Shown: positions 35,881 through 47,400 of the stretch, in pieces | Position numbering within the stretch: the first letter of the stretch is position 1 | How the letters are laid out: every line of letters starts with the position of its first letter | Assembly (NCBI RefSeq): GCF_902459465.1 | Contig: NC_047083.1 | Location: 126,501 to 190,500 of the forward strand | Source of the DNA: Asterias rubens | Lineage: Eukaryota > Echinodermata > Asteroidea > Forcipulatida > Asteriidae | Length of the DNA: 64,000 nt | Direction: 5' to 3' | Position numbers and translations under genes: made by a program | Notes under the pieces: generated by a model | Told to the model about the DNA's origin: nothing | Database searches by the model: none | What the model saw: only the letters and a program-made list of their open reading frames with translations

Positions 35881-38800
35881 TTATGGCCGAGCAGAAACAC
35901 CTTGTTGCAAGCTCTCTCGTTCCACTTTACGCTGATGTTGCTTGCAGTAAACCTTGCCATTAAACAAGGCATAGTTGGACAAACTGATGGAGAAAAATAA
36001 AGTAAAAAATGTTAAATCATACACCTCAGATTTAGTACCCTTAAAAGATTTTAAACGATTTAACCCAAGACTATTATATAACTCTTAAACAGGATGTTGA
36101 CATTGGTGTGGCAGAATAAGTTACTTAAACAATCAGAGATTTTTTGTTCCCCAACCATTTTTGAACAAATTATAATATAAAAAAAGCTCTAAATTCTCCC
36201 CTATTCTAGGCCATCAAAAAGTTGACTCAACAACTGTACCTTGTAACCTTCTTGCAGTGTTCACATTTGAAGCATTGCTTGTGGTATAACTTCTTAGCTA
36301 CTTCAAGACGTTCCAGAGTGTACACATTCTTGTTACAGATGATGCACTTATCATAAGCCGGTGCTTTCCAGGATGACTTTCCAGAAGACTGAGAAGAATC
36401 AAATTAAGACATAAGAAACTTGATTAATCTCCAAAAAGAAGAAATACATTGCTCACACAAGTTTAAAAAGCACCACAACTATCAAAAATTACAAAAGGCA
36501 GAAAAAATTAATAAAAACCATACACACCCAGACAGACCAGGTATATATAATTTTTAACTTTGATCAACATTTTTAAAATACACAATTATTAATGTTGTGG
36601 TTGTGACACAAAACCACAGCCCAAGAGATGCTGGCGGCAGAAGACATAACGATATTTTTTTTGAGACTCAGAGCGTGAGCCGGATGCTCAGTATTGCACG
36701 CATTGGTCTTAGCACACGCACAACTGGCGAGAACTGTGAAAACGGACCGCCCAAACGTCTCCAACTCTTCTGTAATAATTTAACGACCCTCACTCACCCT
36801 TTTGATGTCAGTCTGGTCCTCTCCATGTCCAATCTTTGTCTGGAACATATTTAGACGACCTTGAACTCCTCCGCTTGCTGCTATACCCTCATTACGCTCT
36901 TGTAAGAAAGACTTCTTCGCAGGCTAGAAACAAAAAACATTGAAAAACCATGTTAATCTTGAGAAAATCATAACACCAAATTTTAATTTTTACAAAAGAC
37001 TCCCTCACTGGCCGCCACTGTCGAGGTCAATCAATGGAAACGTACCATGTGTGTACAACTCTCAGCTAATGACAGGTGTTCCTTTGACCTTTGTGAGACA
37101 CTATTTGGGTTTGTGACATTACAATAATAAGAAGAAAAAGAAGAAGAAGAATACTTATAATGTCTAATAAATGTCAAACCTTGAGGCTCATGGCACGGAA
37201 AGAAACACAGACTTTAAAATAATAATAAAGCAATAATCCAAACAGCATAACAACTTTCAATACCAAAACAATATATAAAACTAAGCCAAACTACTCTTCT
37301 GGAAGAGATGGGTTTGGAGAGAAAGTTTATATGCAAGGAAGGAGTCTAATCCCAAAAATACCTTTTTGTCTTCAACAAAGAATCCTTTCTCCTTGATCTT
37401 GCTCACATGTCTACAAAGAAAACGAAAGCAAACATGAATTATTGGCACGATTATTTCAAATAATGTGACTACCAAATAACCAAGATCTACAAGTTAACTG
37501 TAAAATCGTAAAAATCTCAACATTACACTGTTTCTACTCACCCAGTATCTATGGTGATCACAATAGGCTTCTTGGGAGTACTGCAAAAAGATTAACAACA
37601 AACGTTTCAGGGTCTTAATTTTGGTGTAGTATAACCAGCTTTAATATTGTTTTCTTTACTGTGAGATCGCCTAACATCAAATGGCCAGATGGCCCTTTCA
37701 AGGTGAGAGCTTCATGTTACTGATTTGGGCTATATACCCAAATCAAACTTATGAGGCACACTTTATATACGTTTTATACACTTAATTTACAAATAAAATT
37801 GTTTCAACTGTTATTTTATTCATCTTCTAGTTTTCTCAGTCATTAACTATACTTACGCCACTTTACTCAAGTCGGCTATGCGTTGCTGCAACTCGACCAA
37901 CTAAAAACAAATTAAGAAAATTATCCTCATTAATATAAGACAGTTTGAGCCTAATTCCTCATAAATATTATCCAAGAGAAGTTGGAATTAGTGTCAAGCA
38001 TTCATCATCTCAGTCCCTTGAAAATTTTAGTTCAAATCAACAACATTTATTTCTATTTTACATTATATCTCATGTGCCGATATCATACAAAATAATGGTA
38101 TATAATAGTAGGAATAAGGCAGAGTTAGTGAAATGGAGACAAGCTTCGGTAATATACTCACATCATAATCTTGACGTTTTCTACGTTTCATCAAGTCAAA
38201 CTTTACTTCATATACTTCAACCAGCTTGGCCTAGAGAGAGGATAAATGCCAATACAGTATTAAATCAGTTCTTCATTATCATTCGCAACTTAAACTTCAA
38301 AAATGGATTTACTTCAAGGGAAGGAAATGGAAACAAGTTTATTATTTATAGTTAATTCCTATCATATTAACCACACCAGGCAAAGCTTTAAACACTACTT
38401 AATATACAGAGTGTTCCACGGTTGCCTTTACCTGAAGATTTAAGGCAAGTTCCTTGAGGCGTTCCATACTGGTATGAGAAGAGACGCTGAGGGGAGGGAC
38501 ACGTTCATCAAGAATCGTCTCCTTATGATAAGCAAGCTCCTCAGGTGTCATGTCTCGTTCCTTCTCAGCTTGGAAAATACTGTCCTGAAATATTCAACAA
38601 TTAAACATAGATTAAGAAATCCACCTCAGCTCAAACAAACCCTAAACTGTAAATAATTAGTTGAGGCCTGACGACAATTCAACTCTAACAGAGTCATGTT
38701 GTTGTTAAGCTTTCGAGAGAGACTCTGCTAGGGTCAAAACATCAGGCCATTAACTATTGTTGCATTTATACCATCTGGCTTTTTGTTGTATGTTGTTTGC

Positions 38801-41415
38801 AACAGCTAATTCTATTTTCTGTAAATAAATAATCATTTTAAAAGTAAATTTAGCTGAATGTTTGGAATTGAACAAAGTGTTTGTCCTTACCGAGATGCTG
38901 TACATGGGTTGAACATACTCCAAGGAATTCTGGATATTTCGACGTTTCTCCTCGGCTTCTTGACGACGTTTTTGAATCTCTTCACGAAGCTTCTTAGCAT
39001 CCTCCTTTAGTCAGAAATATAAAGTAAATCTTGATCAAGTCCAGATTCAAAGGAAAGAGTTCACCATGAGAATTAACAATAATATTAACTCAAGAAACAA
39101 ATAAGCACATCAACAGATAATTTAGACAGAGAAAGTTTTCTTATCTCACCGCTTCGCGAGCAAGTCTTTCTTCCTCCTCCTGTTTCTGACGCTGCTCGTC
39201 TTCTTCGTGTTTACGTCGACGACGCTCCTGAAAGAAAAACACACAGAAATCTTGTCTTAACTCTCAGACTTTACTCTTGTAACATTACAATTACAGGTAA
39301 CATCAGGGAGAACATTGATCAAGAAAATATAGTAGCAATCAGTATAAAAACAATAATTTTGAAACACATGATTGTTTTTATAAACTAAGAGTAAAAGATG
39401 AAAATCAAATGTTTATAAAAATAGCAACGCACCCTCCTTTCCTCAAGCTCTTGCCGTTCCAGTTCACCCTGCTGTCTACTCAAGCGAATTTCCTCCCTCT
39501 GTTCTCTGTAACGCTCTTCTTGTTCATGCTCACGTTTCAGACGAAGCTCCTGAAACATCGACAGTAAATCTCATCGATTTAAACTTAAATTTGAACATCA
39601 ATTCAAATTTGGTGATAAGTTTGACCTCCTGAAAATGAGTGTTTCAGTTTAGTTTTTTAAATAGTTTTTTACACAAAATTTGAGATAGTAATCCACTTTT
39701 TTAAATTGTCATATTCACCTCAGCTTTTCTTTCTGCTTCATTGATATCAGATTTATCATCTGACCTCTCAAGGGTGATCCTGAAGGAAAAAAAACAGAAA
39801 ATCATCAACTTGAATTTAATTGAAAAACAAACTTATTTACTATTAAACTCTGAATAATATCTTTCATTCTCACTAATGACTATTATTTATGTAACCAAGA
39901 TATTCCAACGAAAAAAACATTTCTGAAAGTAAAAGTAAAACTTACTCTGTCGTCCTTTTCTGGAATAAGAGAAGAAAGAAACAGAAACAAATTGTTAATT
40001 TCAAAACCTTTCAAAATGAAACAAAGAAGAGAGTAAATTTCTGTTTAAAACAAAATGTTTCATTCGTGTTGTTCAAAGCACATTTTCAGTTTCAAACACA
40101 CAGCTAATTTCGGCTATTGTAAAAGACCAGTGTTCACGCACTCATTGGGACCTTACATACAAAAACAACTTCTTTTTTTATTTGCAAATTTGATAAGTCA
40201 TCAGATTCAAAAGTAAATTGTGGAAAACCCCTGCTCACCACTGCTTTTGAAGGCTAATTCTTTCAATCTTTTCTCAAAATCTGACACATTTCGGGGCAAA
40301 GATTTTTCAACTAATTTTCACTATGATTATCTGAAAATTGCCTAATAACTGTGCACAAGATCAAAACTTATCAATGTTATGCATACCCTATAAAATTTAT
40401 TTCAAAGACATTTAAAGCAGCCTGCTTTCAAAGAAACAAGAGTTTATTTCTATTTTAAGGATGGGATGGGATAATTGATTGAACTGATAACAAATGATTT
40501 CAAATGTACAACTATTACTATCTAAGACTCCTCTAACACCACAAAACACTGCAAGAAATGCAAAATGTATAGATCTATAAACAACAACATTAAAAGCATC
40601 GGTAACTTCAACCAAAACATTTTTTGAAAAAGTGAATGGGAAAGACATCACAGTACTTAACCAGCTACACACGAAATATATTATGCATAAAAGAAAATGT
40701 GTGGAGTTTGTTAATAATGTTTGAGATGCACAAAAACGCGTCACTTTGAAAGAAATGTTTACAAGAAAACAATGTATTCCCAATGAAAATGTCTTGAAAT
40801 GCCACAATATTCAACTAAACACTCACTGTATGTGTTAGTATTAGTAATAAAAATGTTCGTGCAAAGTCTGAACTTTGACCTACAAGTTGACCCGAGTTTA
40901 CACTTCCAACTGAATTTTCTTCCTCCTCACTTGATTGGTCGCTATTCTGCTGACAAAGTAATGAACATTCATGATTTATAACTGGTTACATGTACATTAT
41001 GAGGGATATCAGAAACCTAACATTTTAAACTTCCAGTACATAAGCAGGCTTAAAAAAAGTGTTAACACTTCTTTGCCAACAATTTAACAACTAAGAAAAA
41101 AACAAATTCTCCAAACTTACCAACTTCACTTCCATTTCGGATCCATTTTGACGGGAACTATGATAAGAAGTTTTTATCACAGTCACATTCTCCTTTGAGG
41201 CAGCTCTTGAAAATTAAAAAAGGATTTTTTTTCTTCTTTTAAAAAAACACATTTGGATTTGTAACTTAACATTGAATTAATAACAAATCTGAAAAAGAAT
41301 TAATCATCACCATGGTAACCAATACTTACAATTCTCTATCGTCTTGTTCTTTTTCTTCCTGTCTCCGACGACGACGCTCCTCACGACGACGAGCACGTTC
41401 ATCATCAGCCATCAT
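35881..41415 (-). CDS. Troponin T-like coiled-coil protein with a C-terminal LIM domain, ~428 aa
   Basis: Exons, 5' to 3': 41330-41415, 41121-41205, 39946-39959 (14 nt), 39719-39779, 39433-39549, 39150-39227, 38891-39004 (39001 also possible), 38432-38584, 38162-38230, 37857-37900, 37542-37580, 37362-37410, 36798-36923, 36240-36388, 35881-35983. Phases close. It starts MMADDERARRREERRRRRQE. A Glu/Arg-rich coiled coil follows to ~200. Residues ~205-295 match the troponin T core: MTPEELAYHKETILDERVPP, then VKFDLMKRRKRQDYD. The KRQDYDL string is as in insect troponin T. After a linker containing SGGVQGRLNMF comes one complete LIM domain (~350-400), CIIC-x17-H-x2-C-x2-C-x2-C-x17-C-x2-H, starting CIICNKNVYTLERLEV. 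The tail is short. Likely a cytoskeletal or thin-filament protein; the function of the fusion is unknown. A troponin T gene is its divergent neighbour. Confidence 0.83.
38664..38766 (-). repeat. Inverted copy of the CCTAGCAGAGTC repeat family
   Basis: GACTCTGCTAGGGTCAAAAC and ATCAGGCCATTAACTATTG are the reverse complement of the family core. TTGAGGCCTGACG and AACAGAGTC on the left give a partial second arm, so this copy can fold back on itself. It is intronic. Confidence 0.65.
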
Positions 41416-43389
41416 AATGTTTATTAACTAACGACCTGTTCAAATTATTAGAGGTAGAGTCATTCTTTGGATTTTGTCAAGACTAATTTGTAAACAACAT
41501 TATCATAAAGAATTTAATAACAGTCACCTGTGTGAGTTTCAGTTCAACACATCAACTCTTGTCTAGGCCTACTTGTTGAGAAAACAGCCAAAAATTGTAT
41601 ACAGAAAATTCCATGAAGCATGAAAACCAATATAAAGAATATATACAGTCAGACATCAATTATTGGGAGGGGGAGCAAGATACCTCCCTTAGTTACATAA
41701 ATAAGGACAGTTAAGATCCTCGCAATTAACACCCTTTGCTTTGCTATTAATATTAAACATACAGATGAAATGACAGGCAACAGCTTATGTCAACAATCCT
41801 TTCAACATCAATATGATAATCTGAAACACAGATATAATAATTAATAGTACATTAAATTATTAATAGGCCGATTTTAAATGTTATACTTTACATTTATGAT
41901 AAAACGGAGTTCCAAATGCGCATAATATTTCTGTCGTTAACTTTCAAAATCAAATAAAAATTTTAACAATCCCATATTATACAAAGTTTAAAAACTATTA
42001 ATTAATTATTAAAACGTATTTAATTTTAAACACTGTAGTGTAAAAATACTGAATAATTATCGATATATTGTTAAAAGAAACAGCCGTACCAACAATATGG
42101 AGCGGAAGCTTCACTTCTCAATCAATTTTAAATGCCTTTTGGGGGACAATTGAACCATTTCCGCACCACCCCAGACCTAGCCAGCTCGAATCTAATATAA
42201 TAAGTCCGAGCTTTCAGCCTTGTTTACAGTCCAACTTGCCCGCCGTGACGCGACGCCCACACACCGCGCACACCACCTGCCAGAAAGGGGTGCACTACGT
42301 CAAAAATACTCGTCAAAGGAAAGTGTTGGCATCAAAAGTTTCAGATTAACAATACCACAAATCATCCTAAATTTACAATACATCAACCAACTCACAACAT
42401 ATACCATTAAAACATGATGCATATTTACCTTAAAAGCTGTTTTCTGGGTTCAAATAAACTCGGAACTTTGCGAATCCACAAGTAGTCGCGAACTGTTTTC
42501 ACACAAATCTGGGTACTTCACACAATCACTGGTTCCATATCGATCGTGGAGTAATTCCCTTTGATTGGCGGACACCAGCTAGGATTCGTTTTATTGACAT
42601 TTCGTGTGTTGACCTCAAACAAACAAATACTTAGTGAACTTTACATTCCAGCTTTGTAAGGGACCGTATCAAAAGTTGCGTTCGTCTGTTTACTTATTGT
42701 GCTTATTGTAGGTCCAAAATTGTCACAAAAAGTAGTCACATTATTCAGTATCTCTGAAAAGAAAACTTGCTCGTTAGAATACACCAAATGAAATAATGAT
42801 GTACATAGCTATATATATGGTACAACCATACCGGGTGTCGTATGCAATTATGTCCTCTATGCAATAATGTCTGCCGGACGGTTTTGCATATGCAATCGTG
42901 TCCGCCCGGACGCTGCTGCATAATGCAATTGTGTCCGCCCGGACACAGTTGCATATGCAGTTGTGTCCGCCCCGTGCAAAACCGACCTTGCAGTAGTAAA
43001 CGTCCTTGGTCGACGGAACACCTTCGCAATTTTTTTAATGGACATTCGCTGCAATCATAAAATACTTGAATATTCATGCTGCATATTAATACGTAGGTCA
43101 AGTGCATGCACGCCCGTTTACGCGCGTACAGTCATGTCCACACAGGACGGTTTTTGCATAGCCCCGGACACGATTGCATATGCAAAAGTGTCCGGAGCGG
43201 ACAGTATTGCATGGCGGACACAGTTGCATCTGGCACCACAAAAGGCACTTCACTTGCCTTTTTTAACCAGTAGAGGGCAGCATATAATAATATAACCAGT
43301 ATCAGCCCGTTTGGCCAATTATGACGTAGTTGTAAGGAATGACAAGTATGTCTAAGATGATGATAACAAGGTCCCTCCGTGAAGATCAA
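41416..43389. promoter_or_regulatory. Divergent promoter region between the two troponin T-like genes
   Basis: The TnT/LIM gene runs left from 41415 and the TnT gene runs right from about 43.4 kb. A likely non-coding first exon of the left gene ends at a GTAAAT donor near 42430, with its start probably between 42450 and 42560. A CTATATATATGG stretch lies near 42809. The main feature is the palindrome cluster at 42831-43225, listed separately. No protein-coding exon is convincing; frames at 42068-42417 and 42745-43443 are unsupported or arise from the palindromes. Confidence 0.45.
42831..43225. repeat. Cluster of TGCATATGCA and GTGTCCG/CGGACAC palindromic modules
   Basis: Between the divergent troponin T-like genes, blocks of the type TTGCATATGCAATCGTGTCC followed by GCCCGGAC recur, sometimes as TGCATAATGCAATTGTGTCC. 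They occupy 42831-42980 and, after a ~150 bp gap, 43135-43225. Both submodules are palindromic or nearly so. TGCATATGCA resembles the palindromic octamer element bound by POU dimers. The cluster could be a promoter element or a worn foldback transposon; the sequence alone cannot decide. Confidence 0.65.
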
Positions 43390-43490
43390 GAAAGAAGAGG
43401 AAAGTGAAGATCGTTTCATCTCGTCTTGCTGCTGGTCTGCCAAGGATACGGGTTGAAGTTCAAGAAGAGTTATTCCGCTCCAGAAGAAAG
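43390..43490 (+). other. Probable non-coding first exon of the troponin T gene
   Basis: A purine-rich stretch ends CCAGAAGAAAG at a GTAAAA donor (43491), and the next acceptor (TAACCACAG, exon from 44420) opens the exon that carries the start codon. The 5' edge of the exon is not determined. Confidence 0.45.
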
Positions 43491-44450
43491 GTAAAAACTA
43501 AAACTTTTCCAATTTAATTAAGACAAGTTCAGGCATTTAATGTTAATTATTGAGGAGAGTTAATGATGACTATGGTAACACCGTATAGGAGGGCCTCCAT
43601 AATAATACCATGGTTTTACTATGGGCAAAAATTATGAGAGACAAATCAAAAAACTTGTTCAACAAGACGAGCCAATATTTTCATAATGGAGAAAATTATT
43701 AATTTGAGCCTTTATTTTATTGTATAGAGAAAACATTGAAAACGTCTTCATACAATAAAACCTCCTCATCAATTTTACTTTTAGATTGCTGTTTCAAAAA
43801 ACAATATTAAAATTTTAAATCTTAAAAACAGTCACGCATTTATTTTTGTACAATTAATTTTTTAGTAATTCATTATGTATACAGGCATGAAGATTTACAA
43901 AGTAACATAGCCTATTTTGTTCTTAATAGAAAACATAAAAATAGACTTATTCTCTTTAATTTATATTATTTCGTCCTGGCAACAACTGACGCCAAAAGCT
44001 CCACAAGGCCATGCCATTGCCCCTCTGGTAACTCAACAGCGAATACTATTCATCTCTGTAATTTCAACAGCACATGTAACCGTACACATTTTGAAGCCCA
44101 AATAAGGGGCTTAGTTATGCCATAGAGCAAGGACCCGCTCTTGCTGCTATAATGGTTAAGCCAACCTTAAAGGGGTTCAACTGTGTTTATATACTCGTGT
44201 TGAACGTTGTCAAAGTCGCCAACACTTTCTTTAAAAAATTTGACATTAATTTATGATGGGTTTATATTATGTGCTTTTATTAAGACTATGTACACAAAGT
44301 TGGGCTGGATTTTACAATAAATTTTGATTAGAACCTCCCCAAAATACATCGTCGATCAGTGTAGGAAACCTCTGAATTGGGTCTTTTCTTAAAATTGTAC
44401 TATTATTTTGTAACCACAGTTTTACGGGAAGATAATAAAACAACCTCAAG

Positions 44451-47400
44451 ATGGCAGCACCAGAAAGGTAAAAATAATAAAATAATTTGTATGAATATTT
44501 AAACAAAATTAATTATATTATTATGGTATTCAGGATTGGTACATGGATTTAACATAAAAATAATAGACAACATGTGATAATATATTTATGGGCTTCAACC
44601 GTCGACGTGTTATTCTAACGTCTAATAATAATTCTGAACTATTTCTTTTGATCCTATTAGTGAAGAGTCTGAAACCATGGCAGTAATTAAGGTAAGAACA
44701 AAAAGGACCTTGAATCTTTAATAACATTCACAATAAATATCATCGGAATCAAACGCTTTGCAAAATTTATTTACATCTAAATCATGCTAGGCCTACATCA
44801 CGATACTTTATCTAAGACGAACAGTTCCAAGAAGCGCTGGATATCACCTCTGAGAAATAAAGCTTTTGGACAAGAAGTTTTCTGAAAACTTCAAGAAATG
44901 AAGTGTGCTTGTTCACAATAAGGAATAGTTGTGATAACGTTATAACCCTCCTCTATGGTATCGCAACTAAATAAGGAACACTTTTTCGTGATAACAAAGA
45001 ATAGGACTATATTTTGTTTATACCGATGTGTATAAGCTCTGTATAACTGTTCATTGCTATTACATAATGTCTCGTGTAGGGTTAAAACTAGTTTATATCA
45101 TTTGTCCCCGATGCAAAAATAGATCCGAGAATAACATGACAATATCAACATAATTGTGAACCTTTTGGTGTTACCGCAAACCTTTCTATATCGTATTTCC
45201 ACCATGCAAAGTTTCAAACCCTACTAAACATTTTGTTTGTTTCTTTTTAATGTTAGGAAAGAGAAGAGAAAAGGAAAGAGGAGCTCAAGATGGAATTAAT
45301 TGAAGCTCGAGATGAGATTCGTAGAAAGAGTGAAGAAAAGGCGAAAGAACTTCAAGAACTTCGCGCTAAAAGGGTAAAGTTTAAATTACTCAAATCAAAG
45401 GAAGTGGATGACATAATGTAGTGGTGGATAGAACTGTCCACTGTTGATCAAGAAACCGCGCATGGTTGGCAAGAACCGCCGAATGTTATTTTAAACACTC
45501 GAAGTTTTAACAAAATTCAAGTATCTTCTGCAACATTTCAATTAAATAATACCCCCCCCCCCCCCATGATTGGCTGCTTTTGTTTCCAATAAAATTCAAC
45601 ACAACGTTTGAATATTATTGCGTAACATTGTTAGAAACAGTGCCTATTGCAGTTTATGGCTTTCCGTGTACAGATTTTGTCCAACCTCGCTTAGCAAAAC
45701 CTCGCCATGAATGCAATAGAAAGGACATCCATATGGACCGTAAAGGGGGTAACCCTGTTTCAGCCCCAGGAGAAGGTGGCAAAGACCCCTGGACAAAATT
45801 GTAGCCCACACCTAAGAGTGGCCTTCAGGCCTTCTGTCTGGCGACTTGCATACAAAAAACTCAGCGTAATGCCTATACAAATTATTTTAAATTGGTGCTT
45901 AATTTTCAAACTGTTATTTTTCTTGTCAGGATGCACGTCGTGCTCAGCAAGCTGAGGAACAAAAACTACGGGAACAATATGAAGCAGAGAGACGAGAAAA
46001 GGAGAAAGTAGAGAAACAAAAACGGAAGGAGATGTTAGAAATGAAGAAGAAGGAGAGAGAAGCTAGCCTCAAGGCAATGCACAATCCGGATGCTTATCAT
46101 GCCATCATTGTTGAGGCAAGTGCTATTTCATTGTTTCATCTGCATTTTTTAACGACACAAAAGGGGATCAGATTAAGATCACCAAATAGGATAGCCTCAT
46201 TGTCTAAATGTGTGCTCATACTATAAGAGTCAACGTGTCAATAAGTAACATTCAATATGATACAAATCTCACATTGGAACCCATTTTAATTTAAAACGAA
46301 GTTGACTTTGTTGTTGACTTTGTTGTAAACAAAAAGAGGGTATTTTTTAACTTTCTGTAGAAGGAAGAGCCGAAGAAAAAACCCAAGAAGTCCCAGGAAG
46401 AACTTGAGAAAGAGAAAGAGGCAGCGATGAGGGAACGGATCCAACCTCTATCAATCGGTAAATAAGAAACATGTTTTATTTTCACAACCAGTCAAAATTT
46501 GATTTAAGAAAATACAAGTTGTGTGAACAATCTTTAAAATGTAAAAAATCACCGTAAAACCCCCTCCCTATTACACCTTGTTCTTAAAAACCAAAATCTG
46601 AGATCTACAAGAAAGTAAAACTTCGGGGACAATTTGGTTTTACTCTTACACCGATGTGTGTAAGCATTGTATCCTTAGTATAGGCCGACCTTCCAATTTC
46701 TGTGAACTAAAACCACAGGCATTTACTCGGAGGAATTCGAACACACGACCTTCTTTATTGGCCGATTCTTAATCCCTGGGGCATTGTGCAAATTAAACAA
46801 TCATCTATTAAATTCGTCGACAATGATAACTGAATCTTAAACCATTTTTGAAAACCTTTATTCAGTTCAACCGACCTAAACCCGATTACTATAACCATTT
46901 ATGCTATTTAGGAGGAAGCACTGCTGAAGAGAAGATTCGTGAGATAGCACGCAACCTTCTTCAGAGACTGAGTAACATCTATGCTGATATCTTTGATATG
47001 AAATGTCGCAAGAAACGCCAGGTGTATGATGTAAGATATAAGTTTTAATAATTTAGCGTCAAAATCCGCCTTCAAAAAAAAAAACGCTCAAGGCGCTATA
47101 ACAGATTAAAATAAGAAAATCAAGGAAGGCAATAAACATATACCGAAGATATAAAACAATTACATCTAGTATTAATTATAAATGTTATGGACGTTTGGAT
47201 TTGGATTTCATTTACTAGAACAACATATATTGGTCAATTGACATCATCACCTCAATACATCTTGGTTGCTCCATTTTGGGCGTCAATTATTATATCCCCC
47301 GTGTAGGCCTATATGTTTTATATTCAGTGCTAATTTTAAGGTGACGCACTCGCGTTCACAGGCTCTTCATAATACTTGCAACATTTGACTCTCAAAATGG

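Noticed and set aside
40880-40946. A possible acidic cassette exon in the TnT-LIM gene (NSDQSSEEEENSVGS)
   Set aside because: At 67 nt it would shift the frame of the following exons, which are clearly read in the existing frame.
42745-43443. Overlapping frames on both strands rich in Cys, His and Arg (for example CPPGRCCIMQLCPPG)
   Set aside because: Produced by the palindromic TGCATATGCA/GTGTCCG modules. Open frames on both strands over the same DNA argue against coding.
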